Virus record (IMG/VR): IMGVR_UViG_3300002483_000024
Coordinates: 1-41,224 of that record
Length of the DNA: 41,224 bases
Direction: 5' to 3' (one strand)
Source of the DNA: a virus
Shown here: in pieces, positions 6,766-13,631 of the stretch
Position numbering within the stretch: the stretch's first letter is position 1
How the letters are laid out: every line of letters starts with the position of its first letter
Translations under genes and position numbers: made by a program
Notes under the pieces: model-generated
What the model was told of the DNA's origin: nothing
Seen by the model: the letters and a program-made list of their open reading frames with translations, nothing else
The model's database searches: none

Positions 6766-7666
6766 AAAATATAGACCTAAGACTTTGCGAAATATCAAAG
6801 GACAAGAGCATTTTGTTTTAGATGCGGAAGTATGGGTTGAGGAAAAGAATATGCCTAATGTATTACTCTATGGTAATGCTGGAACAGGTAAAACAGGAGC
6901 AGGTTTGGCTTTGGCAAAAAGTATCTTAGGTGAAAATGCTAAAGATAATTTTGTTGAAGTAAATGCTTCTGACGATAGGCGGCTAGAAGTAATTAGAACC
7001 ACTATCAAAAGGGTTGCTCAAAGCGGAACTATTGGTGATGTTCCTTTTAGGATTTGTCTATTAGATGAAATGGATGGTATGACAAAGGATGCTCAAAATG
7101 CTTTGAAAAGAATCATGGAAAGGTATTCTAGTAATATTCGTTTCATTATTACTTGTAATGATAAAAGCAAAATTATTCATCCACTACAAAGCCGGTGTGC
7201 TAACTATCACTTTAAGCCACTGTCTAATGAAGTAGTATTAGAAGTAATCAAGGAAATACTTCAAAATGAACAGGTGACTAGTTTTACGGATGATGAGTTG
7301 ACTCCCTTTATAGCCTCCTTAGACGGTGATATGCGTAGGGCGATTACGGAATTACAAGCGGCTAAATCATCCGGCTTTTCATTAACAAAGCAAATAGAAA
7401 ATTCACTACAAGAATATAATAAAATACTAATGCTAATACTAGATAAAAAACCAAACGAATCACTTACATTACTTCATAATTTAATTTATGAAGGAAGAAC
7501 AGTAAAGGAGATTTGTGTTGGTATTCACGACACAATAATTAATTCAGAAGGATTAGATAATCTAACTAAATTTAAGTTACTAAGAACAATAGGAGAAAGC
7601 GAATGGCGTTCCACTACCATGACACCAAAGGTATTACTATCTTGGATGGTAGGGCAATTAATTTGA
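6752..7666 (+). CDS. rfcS: replication factor C small subunit (clamp loader)
   Basis: 304 residues. The protein opens the sliding clamp and loads it onto primed DNA using ATP. The N-terminus MLWTEKYRPKTLRNIKGQE is the classic RFC box I. Walker A is GNAGTGKT (41-48); Walker B is LLDEMD (D105, E106); sensor 1 lies in FIITCNDKSKI; and the SRC arginine-finger motif, which acts in trans on the neighbouring subunit, is Q-S-R-C at about 146-149. Sensor 2 follows in the GDMRRAITELQ region, and the C-terminal collar domain fills the remainder. The ATG at 6752 was chosen over an upstream in-frame ATG (6716) because GGAGGAAGAG lies directly before it and homologues start this way. It overlaps the end of the winged-helix gene. 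Confidence 0.96.
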   Translation: MLWTEKYRPKTLRNIKGQEHFVLDAEVWVEEKNMPNVLLYGNAGTGKTGAGLALAKSILGENAKDNFVEVNASDDRRLEVIRTTIKRVAQSGTIGDVPFRICLLDEMDGMTKDAQNALKRIMERYSSNIRFIITCNDKSKIIHPLQSRCANYHFKPLSNEVVLEVIKEILQNEQVTSFTDDELTPFIASLDGDMRRAITELQAAKSSGFSLTKQIENSLQEYNKILMLILDKKPNESLTLLHNLIYEGRTVKEICVGIHDTIINSEGLDNLTKFKLLRTIGESEWRSTTMTPKVLLSWMVGQLI

Positions 7667-7686
7667 AAAAAAAAGAGGGAAAAAAT

Positions 7687-8895
7687 ATGAATGAAGAAAT
7701 GAAGAATGAAATAGAAAAATCTGTGCAATATATTGATATGAGCGTTGAAGATGCAATTGCTAAATTTGAAAGCATTTGTGCAGAAAATGGAATAGGAACA
7801 GACGACCCTTTGGCAAAGGGACTTTGGCGTAATTATGTTGCTCAAAGTAAAAGGGCTAATAAACCAAACAATTCATCAAGTGGTTCACTTGTAAAGAAAA
7901 CATTTGGTTTCTTTGTGGCTCTTGAAGAACCGAGAGACATGATGAGTTGGAACAGAAATAAGGCTAAAGAAGAATATCGAAGAGATTCTGATAATGCTTT
8001 AGAACAAGGTATTGTTGCTACTGCTGAAGAAAATGCTATGGGCGGTTGGAAAATTACTCGCTATTACAAGGGTGATTTACAAGAAAAAGAGGTTGCTGAA
8101 AGACCTGCTACTGCCGAAGAAATGGAAGATGGTGTATGGGTTATTCCTTTAGATAATACAGAAAGATACCAAAATGGCGGAGAAAACCGTAACTACGGTA
8201 AGCCACTTCCTTTGGAGCAATTTAGAAGAAGCGGAGTATTCTATGGAAGTGTTGAAGGTGGAGAAATGAAGAAGTATAACTTCTCATATAAGAATCAAGG
8301 TGGAGTTGACTTTACTCCGAATACCTATGATTTCGTTCACTTTGTAGCAATCCCTAGTGATGATGGCAATAATTTGTATGGCATGACTGATGTGACTAAA
8401 GCAAGTCTAATTAGAAATGCTGACTTAAATCCAGATAATTCTGATTATAGAAATATGGATAATTATGATTTCGAAGAATGTCTAGCAAATAACTTTGGTA
8501 GCCATTTAACACCATTGGTTGAAATTGATAGAGCGCACATTCTTAGGCAGACACTTCCTACTAGTGAGCGTTTCGTTATTACTGATGGAACAGTTTGTAA
8601 TATGAATATGATGCCGACAAAGAATGGTAATCGTATTTTGAATATAACCGACCTAAATTCTGAATTTGACTATGACAACGATAACAACATGACTACTTGT
8701 TGGATTCCGTCTAATGTTGAATTGGACTTTGGTATTGGTTCTTCTGTTATTATTGTAGGAAGAACTTCACAGCGAATTACTGATGAAGGGGCTGACCCTG
8801 TAACAATCAATGTTACCGGACTATATGTAACAGAAAAGAGAGGTTCACCTGTTGAAGTGAATCAACCTGTTGAAACCGATTTCGATTGGTTTTGA
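7687..8895 (+). CDS. candidate single-stranded DNA-binding protein
   Basis: 402 residues. The ATG at 7687 follows AAGAGGGAAA and avoids a long overlap with the clamp loader. The protein is hydrophilic and acidic with alternating strands (KKTFGFFVALEEP, VWVIPLDNTE, SGVFYGSVEGG, FVHFVAIPSDD, SSVIIVGRTSQ, TINVTGLYVTEKR), compatible with one or more OB folds, and it ends in PVETDFDWF, an acidic tail with a terminal phenylalanine. Acidic aromatic-ended tails of this kind are typical of single-strand-binding proteins (bacterial SSB, T7 gp2.5), where they recruit replication partners. Position between clamp loader and Sak4/clamp genes supports the call. No zinc site is seen. The family could not be named from sequence, so the function is inference. 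Confidence 0.85.
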   Translation: MNEEMKNEIEKSVQYIDMSVEDAIAKFESICAENGIGTDDPLAKGLWRNYVAQSKRANKPNNSSSGSLVKKTFGFFVALEEPRDMMSWNRNKAKEEYRRDSDNALEQGIVATAEENAMGGWKITRYYKGDLQEKEVAERPATAEEMEDGVWVIPLDNTERYQNGGENRNYGKPLPLEQFRRSGVFYGSVEGGEMKKYNFSYKNQGGVDFTPNTYDFVHFVAIPSDDGNNLYGMTDVTKASLIRNADLNPDNSDYRNMDNYDFEECLANNFGSHLTPLVEIDRAHILRQTLPTSERFVITDGTVCNMNMMPTKNGNRILNITDLNSEFDYDNDNNMTTCWIPSNVELDFGIGSSVIIVGRTSQRITDEGADPVTINVTGLYVTEKRGSPVEVNQPVETDFDWF

Positions 8896-8997
8896 AGTTT
8901 AACTCCAAATGAAGGCATACAAGTGTAAGCATAAACTTGTGGAGAAATAGATGCTCAAATGGGTGCGAAGCCCTGTTTAGATTTAAGAGGTATTAAA
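8896..8997 (+). other. largest gap in the plus-strand operon
   Basis: This stretch of about 100 bases is the only real break in an otherwise contiguous gene train. I see a short imperfect inverted repeat (ACAAGT...ACTTGT, about 8920-8940) and a small GGGTGCGAAGCCC hairpin at 8961-8973. It could hold an internal promoter or a processed RNA site. No convincing TATA-like box, tRNA or coding frame is present; only ORFs of 9-13 codons occur. Confidence 0.35.
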
Positions 8998-9264
8998 ATG
9001 AATGGAATATTAGAAGGAAGGTTTCTAATCAAGGGTAATAGTTATATCATTGATTTGATAAATGTTGACTTCCTAACTTGGAAAGAGAATGCAACAGAAT
9101 ATGAAACCTATTGGTTAAAGATGCACATAGGTTCGAAAGAAGCAAGATATGTTTGCTCTAGAGAAGAATTGAAAGTAATAATAGAAGAATGGACTAAGGT
9201 TCATGGAAATAAAATAGAAATAAATATAGATGAATTAGGTGAAGAAGATGAGTTTAACGAATAG
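8998..9264 (+). CDS. hypothetical protein, 88 aa
   Basis: Not recognised. The ATG at 8998 is preferred to an in-frame ATG at 8959 because TTAAGAGGTATTAAA lies just before it and the added residues look non-coding. The product appears to be a compact strand-rich domain (ILEGRFLIKGNSYIIDLINVD, then ETYWLKMHIGSK) followed by a helix in ARYVCSREELKVIIEEW. That last segment resembles the end of the protein at 1109-1516 (RYFTSRKELEKFKEGW), hinting at a shared small domain. An acidic tail (DELGEEDEFNE) follows. It overlaps the Sak4-like gene by 17 bases. Confidence 0.8.
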   Translation: MNGILEGRFLIKGNSYIIDLINVDFLTWKENATEYETYWLKMHIGSKEARYVCSREELKVIIEEWTKVHGNKIEINIDELGEEDEFNE

Positions 9265-10057
9265 ACAAGGTAATGCTAGTAATATGAGTTTTGGTAAAGC
9301 ACAAGAAGATTTTAACAATAAGTTTCAGCAAATGATGGCTGAAAAAAGGAAGCAAGTTAATTCAAGATTAGTATTAGGTATTTGGGGTCATCCCAAAACA
9401 GGAAAGACAGGAATCGCTTTAGATTTTCCCGATAGACCAATTTATGTTTTAGATTGGGATAAAGGGGTTGAATCAACATGGCGTGAACATCACGAAGCGA
9501 CTGAGCGCATACAAGTGTTCTGCCCAATTGAAATGAATAAAGACAATGTTATTGATATAACAAAGAGCGAAGAGAATTCGCATATGTTTATCAAATATGT
9601 TAGGTCTAAGATTGAAGAAGGAGAAAGACCCGTCTTTGTATTAGACGGTGTTGATACATGGTTAGATTCATGTATATTGAAGATTAACCCTAATCCTACT
9701 TTAGTAACAAAAGTTATGCCGTATCAGTATGGTGCTAGAAACAAGACTTTCTATCACCTATTGGATTCGATATATCTTCTTGATTGTGATGTAATTTATA
9801 TTACTCACGAAACAGAAAAGTATCAAGACGGCTCCCCAATTGGTATGATTGCTAATTGGAAAGATTGGGGAGGAAAACTAGAACAAGAAATACATTGTTC
9901 AAGAAAGAAAATAAAAGGTGAAATGCACTATTTGGCTGAATTAGTTGGTAGTCGAACAAATGGTAATTTGGTTGGAACTACTTGGACTCTTAGACAAGGC
10001 ACACCACCTAATATCGTTTGGAACGGTATTCCTGAATTAAGGGAGGGTAATATTTGA
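9248..10057 (+). CDS. Sak4-like RecA-fold ATPase
   Basis: 269 residues. The fold is a single RecA-like ATPase core as in the phage Sak4/AAA_24 group, which promote single-strand annealing and recombination and bind the single-strand-binding protein. Walker A is GHPKTGKT (47-54), preceded by LVLGIW; Walker B is VFVLDGVDTW with D133; a strand with CDVIYITHETEK follows, with a histidine in the sensor position as in the RecA superfamily. There is no RecA/RadA N-terminal helix-hairpin-helix domain and the length fits Sak4 rather than RadA (about 320). ATG at 9248 is chosen over GTG at 9239 because GGTGA at 9238-9242 is correctly spaced for it. The next gene starts in its stop codon. Confidence 0.88.
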   Translation: MSLTNRQGNASNMSFGKAQEDFNNKFQQMMAEKRKQVNSRLVLGIWGHPKTGKTGIALDFPDRPIYVLDWDKGVESTWREHHEATERIQVFCPIEMNKDNVIDITKSEENSHMFIKYVRSKIEEGERPVFVLDGVDTWLDSCILKINPNPTLVTKVMPYQYGARNKTFYHLLDSIYLLDCDVIYITHETEKYQDGSPIGMIANWKDWGGKLEQEIHCSRKKIKGEMHYLAELVGSRTNGNLVGTTWTLRQGTPPNIVWNGIPELREGNI

Positions 10058-10848
10058 AATTTACAATATGGCCGAAGACATTACAAAAAGGATTAGAAGA
10101 CATACAAGGAAAAGGAATGTATTTAGGAGACAGTGGTTTAACTAACTCTAAGTTAGGAGAATATGTTTTGATGGAATTGGCAAACGATACCTTAACCCTA
10201 TGGAATGGTGATACTACATTTGGGTTAACGGTATCTTTGCCTGTTGAAGAAACATTAGAAGAAGGCACTTTTATTGGTAATGCCGCTATGATTATACCTT
10301 ACTTGAAGAAGTTTAATGGTATTATTACTCTTAACTATACTGACTTTTTGGCAGTTAGTGGTGGAAATAAATCTGCTTCTATCCCAGCCGCAGTTAATCA
10401 TCCTAACATTGATGCTATTGAAAGAATCAAACAAATGGTTGCTGATGTAACATATGAGCCTGTGATTAATAATCTATGGAAGTTTGGTTCTTCAAACTTT
10501 GAAGGTGCATTTCAAGTAACTGATGAGTTGTTTGATGAAGCAGTTAGTGGTTGTGAATTGGTTAAAAGCGGTGTATATCTTTTGAATTATTTACCTGTTG
10601 ATAATGACGCAGGTGTTCATGCTACGGTTCAGATTAGTAGTGAAAATGGAACTGCTAATAGATATGAACAGGTTTTACACCCGACTCAATCAATAGGTGA
10701 TGCTGCTACTTTGCAGTATTCAAGTCCACTTCATAGATTTTTGAAAGGACAAGGATTGCTTAACTTTTATGTAAAGGATGAGTTTCCTCTTTTGATTGTT
10801 GGAGAAAATAAGATGATTGTAAAAGCACCCTTCACAGGAGTTGACTGA
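10054..10848 (+). CDS. pcn: DNA sliding clamp (PCNA/DnaN-like)
   Basis: 264 residues, close to the usual length of PCNA (about 245-260). The ring-shaped clamp tethers polymerase, ligase and nucleases to DNA. The start is TTG at 10054, overlapping the Sak4 stop (TTGA) with GGGAGGGTAA directly upstream. Evidence is the repeated strand-helix-strand pattern (LGEYVLMELANDTLTLWNG; AAMIIPYLKKFNGIITLNY), the interdomain region, and the C-terminal end SSPLHRFLKGQGLLNFYV...FPLLIVGENKMIVKAPF, which has the alternating hydrophobic pattern and the PL-L---------AP ending of PCNA. Sequence identity to cellular PCNA is low by eye, so the call leans on position directly before the polymerase as well. It is the expected partner of the clamp loader at 6752-7666. 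Confidence 0.8.
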   Translation: MKFTIWPKTLQKGLEDIQGKGMYLGDSGLTNSKLGEYVLMELANDTLTLWNGDTTFGLTVSLPVEETLEEGTFIGNAAMIIPYLKKFNGIITLNYTDFLAVSGGNKSASIPAAVNHPNIDAIERIKQMVADVTYEPVINNLWKFGSSNFEGAFQVTDELFDEAVSGCELVKSGVYLLNYLPVDNDAGVHATVQISSENGTANRYEQVLHPTQSIGDAATLQYSSPLHRFLKGQGLLNFYVKDEFPLLIVGENKMIVKAPFTGVD

Positions 10849-12519
10849 ATGATAATTAGTAGGTGTTTAGATGGAAAACACATATACAAATCTTGGAGAG
10901 AGAATAACGAGAAAAAATTCGAATTGGAAAGATTTAGACCCTACTTTTATGTGAAGGAAAACGAAAAGGAACATACAACATATTCTCCTTCTAAGTATAT
11001 CAAACGAGAGTTTGAATATGAAAGAGGAGAATGGGTGAATCTAGATGGTGATAGATTAAAGAGAGTATATGTTGAAAACTCTTTTGATGTTTTTTCTGCT
11101 AGAAAAATGTTTAAGCAAACATATGAAGCAGATGTTCCATATACATTTAGATATGCAGTTGATTGTATTTCGGAAATGCCGGAGTATAAAATGCGTAAAT
11201 GGTATTGGGATATGGAATGGCAACAAGGTGGAGAACATCATAATGAAATTACTACTATTGTAATGTATGATAATTATGATGAAGAATACCATCAATGGGT
11301 TTGGTTTCCTACTGAAAAAAGTCCGATAGACATATTTGATAATTCCTTAGAGATAAATAATGTATATTATTGTCGTAATGAAAAACATATGCTTGAAGAT
11401 TTCATTAACACAATGATAGACAAAGACCCCGATATGCTAATTGCTTGGTTCGGTAACTTTGCTGATATACCTAAATTACTTGAAAGGTGTTGTGCTTTAG
11501 AAATTAACCCTAATAGAATGTCACCAATTAACCGAATAGATGGTGTTAAACAGACTAAAAACGGCTTCAAATATACTAAAGGTGAAAAGGGGTTCTCGCC
11601 AATAGAACAACCCATAGGGGGTCGCATAACCCTCTCATTAGACATGGCTTTTGAAAGACAATGGAATGACTCGCAAAGAGGAACATTACCTTCTTTATCT
11701 TTGGACTATGTATCTGAATCTTTACTTAACAAGAAGAAGTTAGTTTCAGAAAAGTTTCCCGACCCAAACGAATTCTATCGTAGGGCTTGGTTAGAAGATA
11801 CTGAAACTTATTTGCAGTATGCTCTAAAAGATGTTGAATTGATTGTTGAAATAGATGAAACTAATTATTGTAGCGAAGCGATTATTGCACTACAAAGATT
11901 ACTGAAAGCACCATTTGATGCTTGTTTTTATGCAAGCCATATGGGTTCTATTTACTTCATGCGTAATGCTTGGTGGAAAGCACCAACAGGTAATAAGAAA
12001 GCAGAAAAGAAGTCTTATCAAGGGGCTATGATTTATGACCCATTGAGTGAAAACACTAACGGATTACATCTTAATGTGGCGGCTTTTGATTACGCAGGTC
12101 TATACCCTGCTATGATGATTTCAAGAAACATTTCGTTTGAAACTAAAAGCGAAGAACCTACCGAGTTTGGTGTGAACATATTGACTCCTAGAGATTTTAG
12201 CGAAGTAACAGAAACAAAGATGCTATACTACAAAACCGATAAACTAGGATTGTTGCCTAAGTCTGTATTAGAACTCAAAGAGTTGCGAAATGAATATAAG
12301 CGACTTATGCGTGAGGCGAGAGAGAACAATAATAACAGTGACTATATCAAGTGGTATAACAATCAAATGGCGGTAAAGAGACTAATGGCTTCATTTTACG
12401 GAATCATTGGCTATACCGGTTTTAGTTGGGCTGATGCTGATTTAGCGGCTAGTATTACTGCTAGTGCTAGAGAAGCAATTAGATTGGCGGCTTTCAAGGC
12501 AAAGGAGATGAATGTATGA
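10849..12519 (+). CDS. polB-N: DNA polymerase family B, N-terminal part (exonuclease, palm motifs A and B)
   Basis: 556 residues, the first of two genes that together make one family-B polymerase. The 3'-5' exonuclease domain has Exo I D121-M-E123, Exo II with N203 and D206 (GNFADIP), and Exo III Y324...D328 (YALKD). Palm motif A is FDYAGLYP with catalytic D414; motif B is K510-R-L-M-A-S-F-Y-G, with alanine where asparagine is usual. The gene stops 38 residues after motif B, at the palm segment leading to motif C, and motif C and the thumb are encoded at 13628-14509. No intein splice residues are seen at the end, and the stop overlaps the ATG of a zinc-ribbon gene. The start ATG at 10849 directly follows the clamp stop. 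The two chains would have to assemble to be active. Confidence 0.93.
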   Translation: MIISRCLDGKHIYKSWRENNEKKFELERFRPYFYVKENEKEHTTYSPSKYIKREFEYERGEWVNLDGDRLKRVYVENSFDVFSARKMFKQTYEADVPYTFRYAVDCISEMPEYKMRKWYWDMEWQQGGEHHNEITTIVMYDNYDEEYHQWVWFPTEKSPIDIFDNSLEINNVYYCRNEKHMLEDFINTMIDKDPDMLIAWFGNFADIPKLLERCCALEINPNRMSPINRIDGVKQTKNGFKYTKGEKGFSPIEQPIGGRITLSLDMAFERQWNDSQRGTLPSLSLDYVSESLLNKKKLVSEKFPDPNEFYRRAWLEDTETYLQYALKDVELIVEIDETNYCSEAIIALQRLLKAPFDACFYASHMGSIYFMRNAWWKAPTGNKKAEKKSYQGAMIYDPLSENTNGLHLNVAAFDYAGLYPAMMISRNISFETKSEEPTEFGVNILTPRDFSEVTETKMLYYKTDKLGLLPKSVLELKELRNEYKRLMREARENNNNSDYIKWYNNQMAVKRLMASFYGIIGYTGFSWADADLAASITASAREAIRLAAFKAKEMNV

Positions 12520-12650
12520 AATGCATCTATTGTAAGAAGGGTAAAATGGAAATAGTTTGGTATAAGAAACCAAAGGTAGGTCATAGATTAATGAAAGATA
12601 AAGCAAAATTACAATGTAATAATTGTGGTCATAAGGAGTTGTTTGAATGA
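12516..12650 (+). CDS. mini zinc-ribbon protein, 44 aa
   Basis: This short gene overlaps the stop of the polymerase N-half (ATGA) and its own stop overlaps the next ATG in the same way, so it is firmly embedded in the operon. The protein starts MKCIYCKKG and ends CNNCGHKELFE, two CxxC pairs about 30 residues apart, the spacing of a zinc ribbon. Between them are basic strands (IVWYKKPKVGHRLMK). It is one of three such tiny zinc-ribbon proteins in the window. It is the first of six small genes lying between the two polymerase halves. Function unknown; zinc ribbons often bind nucleic acid or other proteins. Confidence 0.8.
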   Translation: MKCIYCKKGKMEIVWYKKPKVGHRLMKDKAKLQCNNCGHKELFE

Positions 12651-12856
12651 AACAAAGATGTAAAAAATGGATAATGAATTTAATTGAATTTTGGGATGAA
12701 CCCTTTACTGCGGTTCATGTAAGAGAGAGGCTTGTTGATAAACATGGGACTAACTGTGTTCCTTGTTCTGGTTCTATTGCTAATTTTCTTAAAAGAAATT
12801 GTGATGTAATAGGAATGCATGATGGAAGAAATCTATATTCTAGGAGGAAAAGATAA
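12647..12856 (+). CDS. winged-helix-like small basic protein, 69 aa
   Basis: 69 residues with ATGA overlap before it and TAATG overlap after it. The order of helices (MNLIEFWDE; VHVRERLVDKHG; SGSIANFLKRN) followed by a short wing (GRNLYSRRKR) suits a winged-helix DNA-binding domain, much like the protein at 6472-6765. The protein is strongly basic and holds several scattered cysteines (CVPC and two more) that might stabilise the fold or bind metal. It lies within the block that splits the polymerase gene. A role in DNA binding is likely, the target unknown. Confidence 0.78.
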   Translation: MKQRCKKWIMNLIEFWDEPFTAVHVRERLVDKHGTNCVPCSGSIANFLKRNCDVIGMHDGRNLYSRRKR

Positions 12857-13065
12857 TGCCATACACATATGAAAGGACTTGGAAAGAAATACATGATATG
12901 TTAGATAAAGCAGAAAGGAAACAAAACTCACATTATATCGAAATGCAAAAGGGCGGTAAAACTGAGAGGCTTTATCATATGCGTAATTATAAAGCATTAG
13001 AAGGTGTCATTAAAGCCCTTAAATGGACTCTTGGTGATAAAGACATAGAGCATCCTTTGGAGTGA
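12856..13065 (+). CDS. hypothetical protein, 69 aa
   Basis: Not recognised. ATG at 12856 overlaps the preceding stop and has AGGAGG at 12842-12847, one of the strongest ribosome-binding sites in the block. The product is basic and mostly helical (WKEIHDMLDKAERKQ and YKALEGVIKALKWTLGD) with a short strand turn of GGKTERLYHMR between the helices. The two helices around a basic hairpin would suit a small DNA- or protein-binding domain of virion structural type (similar shapes occur in head-tail joining proteins), but position within the replication genes argues against that. Confidence 0.75.
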   Translation: MPYTYERTWKEIHDMLDKAERKQNSHYIEMQKGGKTERLYHMRNYKALEGVIKALKWTLGDKDIEHPLE

Positions 13066-13070
13066 TATAA

Positions 13071-13241
13071 ATGAAAACTAAATATGTAACTGTAAAAGTA
13101 TCGTATGATACAGAAGAAACTTGGGATATTACTTTACAAGAAGTAAAAGAAATATTTCAAATGATGAATAACTTGAAGCGTCATGCTATCATTACTGAAA
13201 TAGAACAAGGTGTTAACCATGATGATGGACAAGACGAATGA
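13071..13241 (+). CDS. hypothetical protein, 56 aa
   Basis: Not recognised. ATG at 13071 follows TTGGAGTGATATAA, a well-placed site. The protein has a strand-rich first half (KYVTVKVSYDTEETWDITL) and a helix (QEVKEIFQMMNNLKRH) followed by an acidic end (HDDGQDE). It overlaps the following membrane-protein gene by 20 bases. It belongs to the block of small genes within the split polymerase. Confidence 0.72.
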   Translation: MKTKYVTVKVSYDTEETWDITLQEVKEIFQMMNNLKRHAIITEIEQGVNHDDGQDE

Positions 13242-13350
13242 GTTATTGGAAGAATTGCTGGCTATGATAGCAAAATCAAATAAGATATTGATGATGGTAA
13301 ATATCGTGAACATAGCAACCATCTTAACAATAGTAACGGTGATATTATGA
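13222..13350 (+). CDS. small single-pass membrane protein, 42 aa
   Basis: 42 residues starting at a double ATG (13222 or 13225) with AAGGTG at 13208-13213. The N-terminal part is a polar helix (DKTNELLEELLAMIAKSN) and the C-terminal half is an uninterrupted hydrophobic stretch (ILMMVNIVNIATILTIVTVI) long enough to span a membrane. Its stop overlaps the ATG of the coiled-coil gene, with GGTGATATT acting as that gene's ribosome-binding site. A membrane protein amid replication genes is unusual; it might anchor a complex or alter the host membrane, both speculative. Confidence 0.7.
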   Translation: MMDKTNELLEELLAMIAKSNKILMMVNIVNIATILTIVTVIL

Positions 13351-13631
13351 ATAGATATGAATTGGATAAATTAAATGAAGAAATTAAAAGACTTACTATG
13401 GAAAATGAAGGTCTTGCTAATAGAATAGATGAATTGGATGAGAAGATTGAAAAACTGCAAAATACAATTGAAAGATTGGAAATAGAGTTGGATAGGCAAT
13501 ATAATGAGGATTCACAAACATACAATGTAGCGAAAGCGGTTCATGAAATGCAAAACGACCTACAAAGGTTGCATCCCGAATTAACATTCAACAATCTAAT
13601 ATACGCACCCGATAAGGTGGGCGGAGTATGA
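13347..13631 (+). CDS. coiled-coil protein, 94 aa
   Basis: 94 residues. Residues about 2-52 form a clear coiled coil with regular heptads of leucine and isoleucine (for example LDKLNEEIKRL, IDELDEKIEKLQN and IERLEIELD). A helical second part (VAKAVHEMQNDLQRL) and a short C-terminal tail follow. Its start overlaps the membrane-protein stop and its stop overlaps the ATG of the polymerase C-half (GTATGA), so translation of the polymerase C-half is probably coupled to it. Being next to the polymerase fragment, it might help the two polymerase chains meet, but there is no direct evidence. Confidence 0.8.
   Translation: MNRYELDKLNEEIKRLTMENEGLANRIDELDEKIEKLQNTIERLEIELDRQYNEDSQTYNVAKAVHEMQNDLQRLHPELTFNNLIYAPDKVGGV

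Noticed and set aside
8896-8997. A tRNA gene in the gap
   Set aside because: GGGTGCGAAGCCC looks like a T-arm, but position 55 and 60 of the loop are wrong, the stem is only three to four pairs, and no anticodon arm or acceptor stem can be drawn.
9248-10057. RadA recombinase
   Set aside because: The length is short, the N-terminal helix-hairpin-helix domain is missing and the motif spacing fits Sak4-type single-domain ATPases better.
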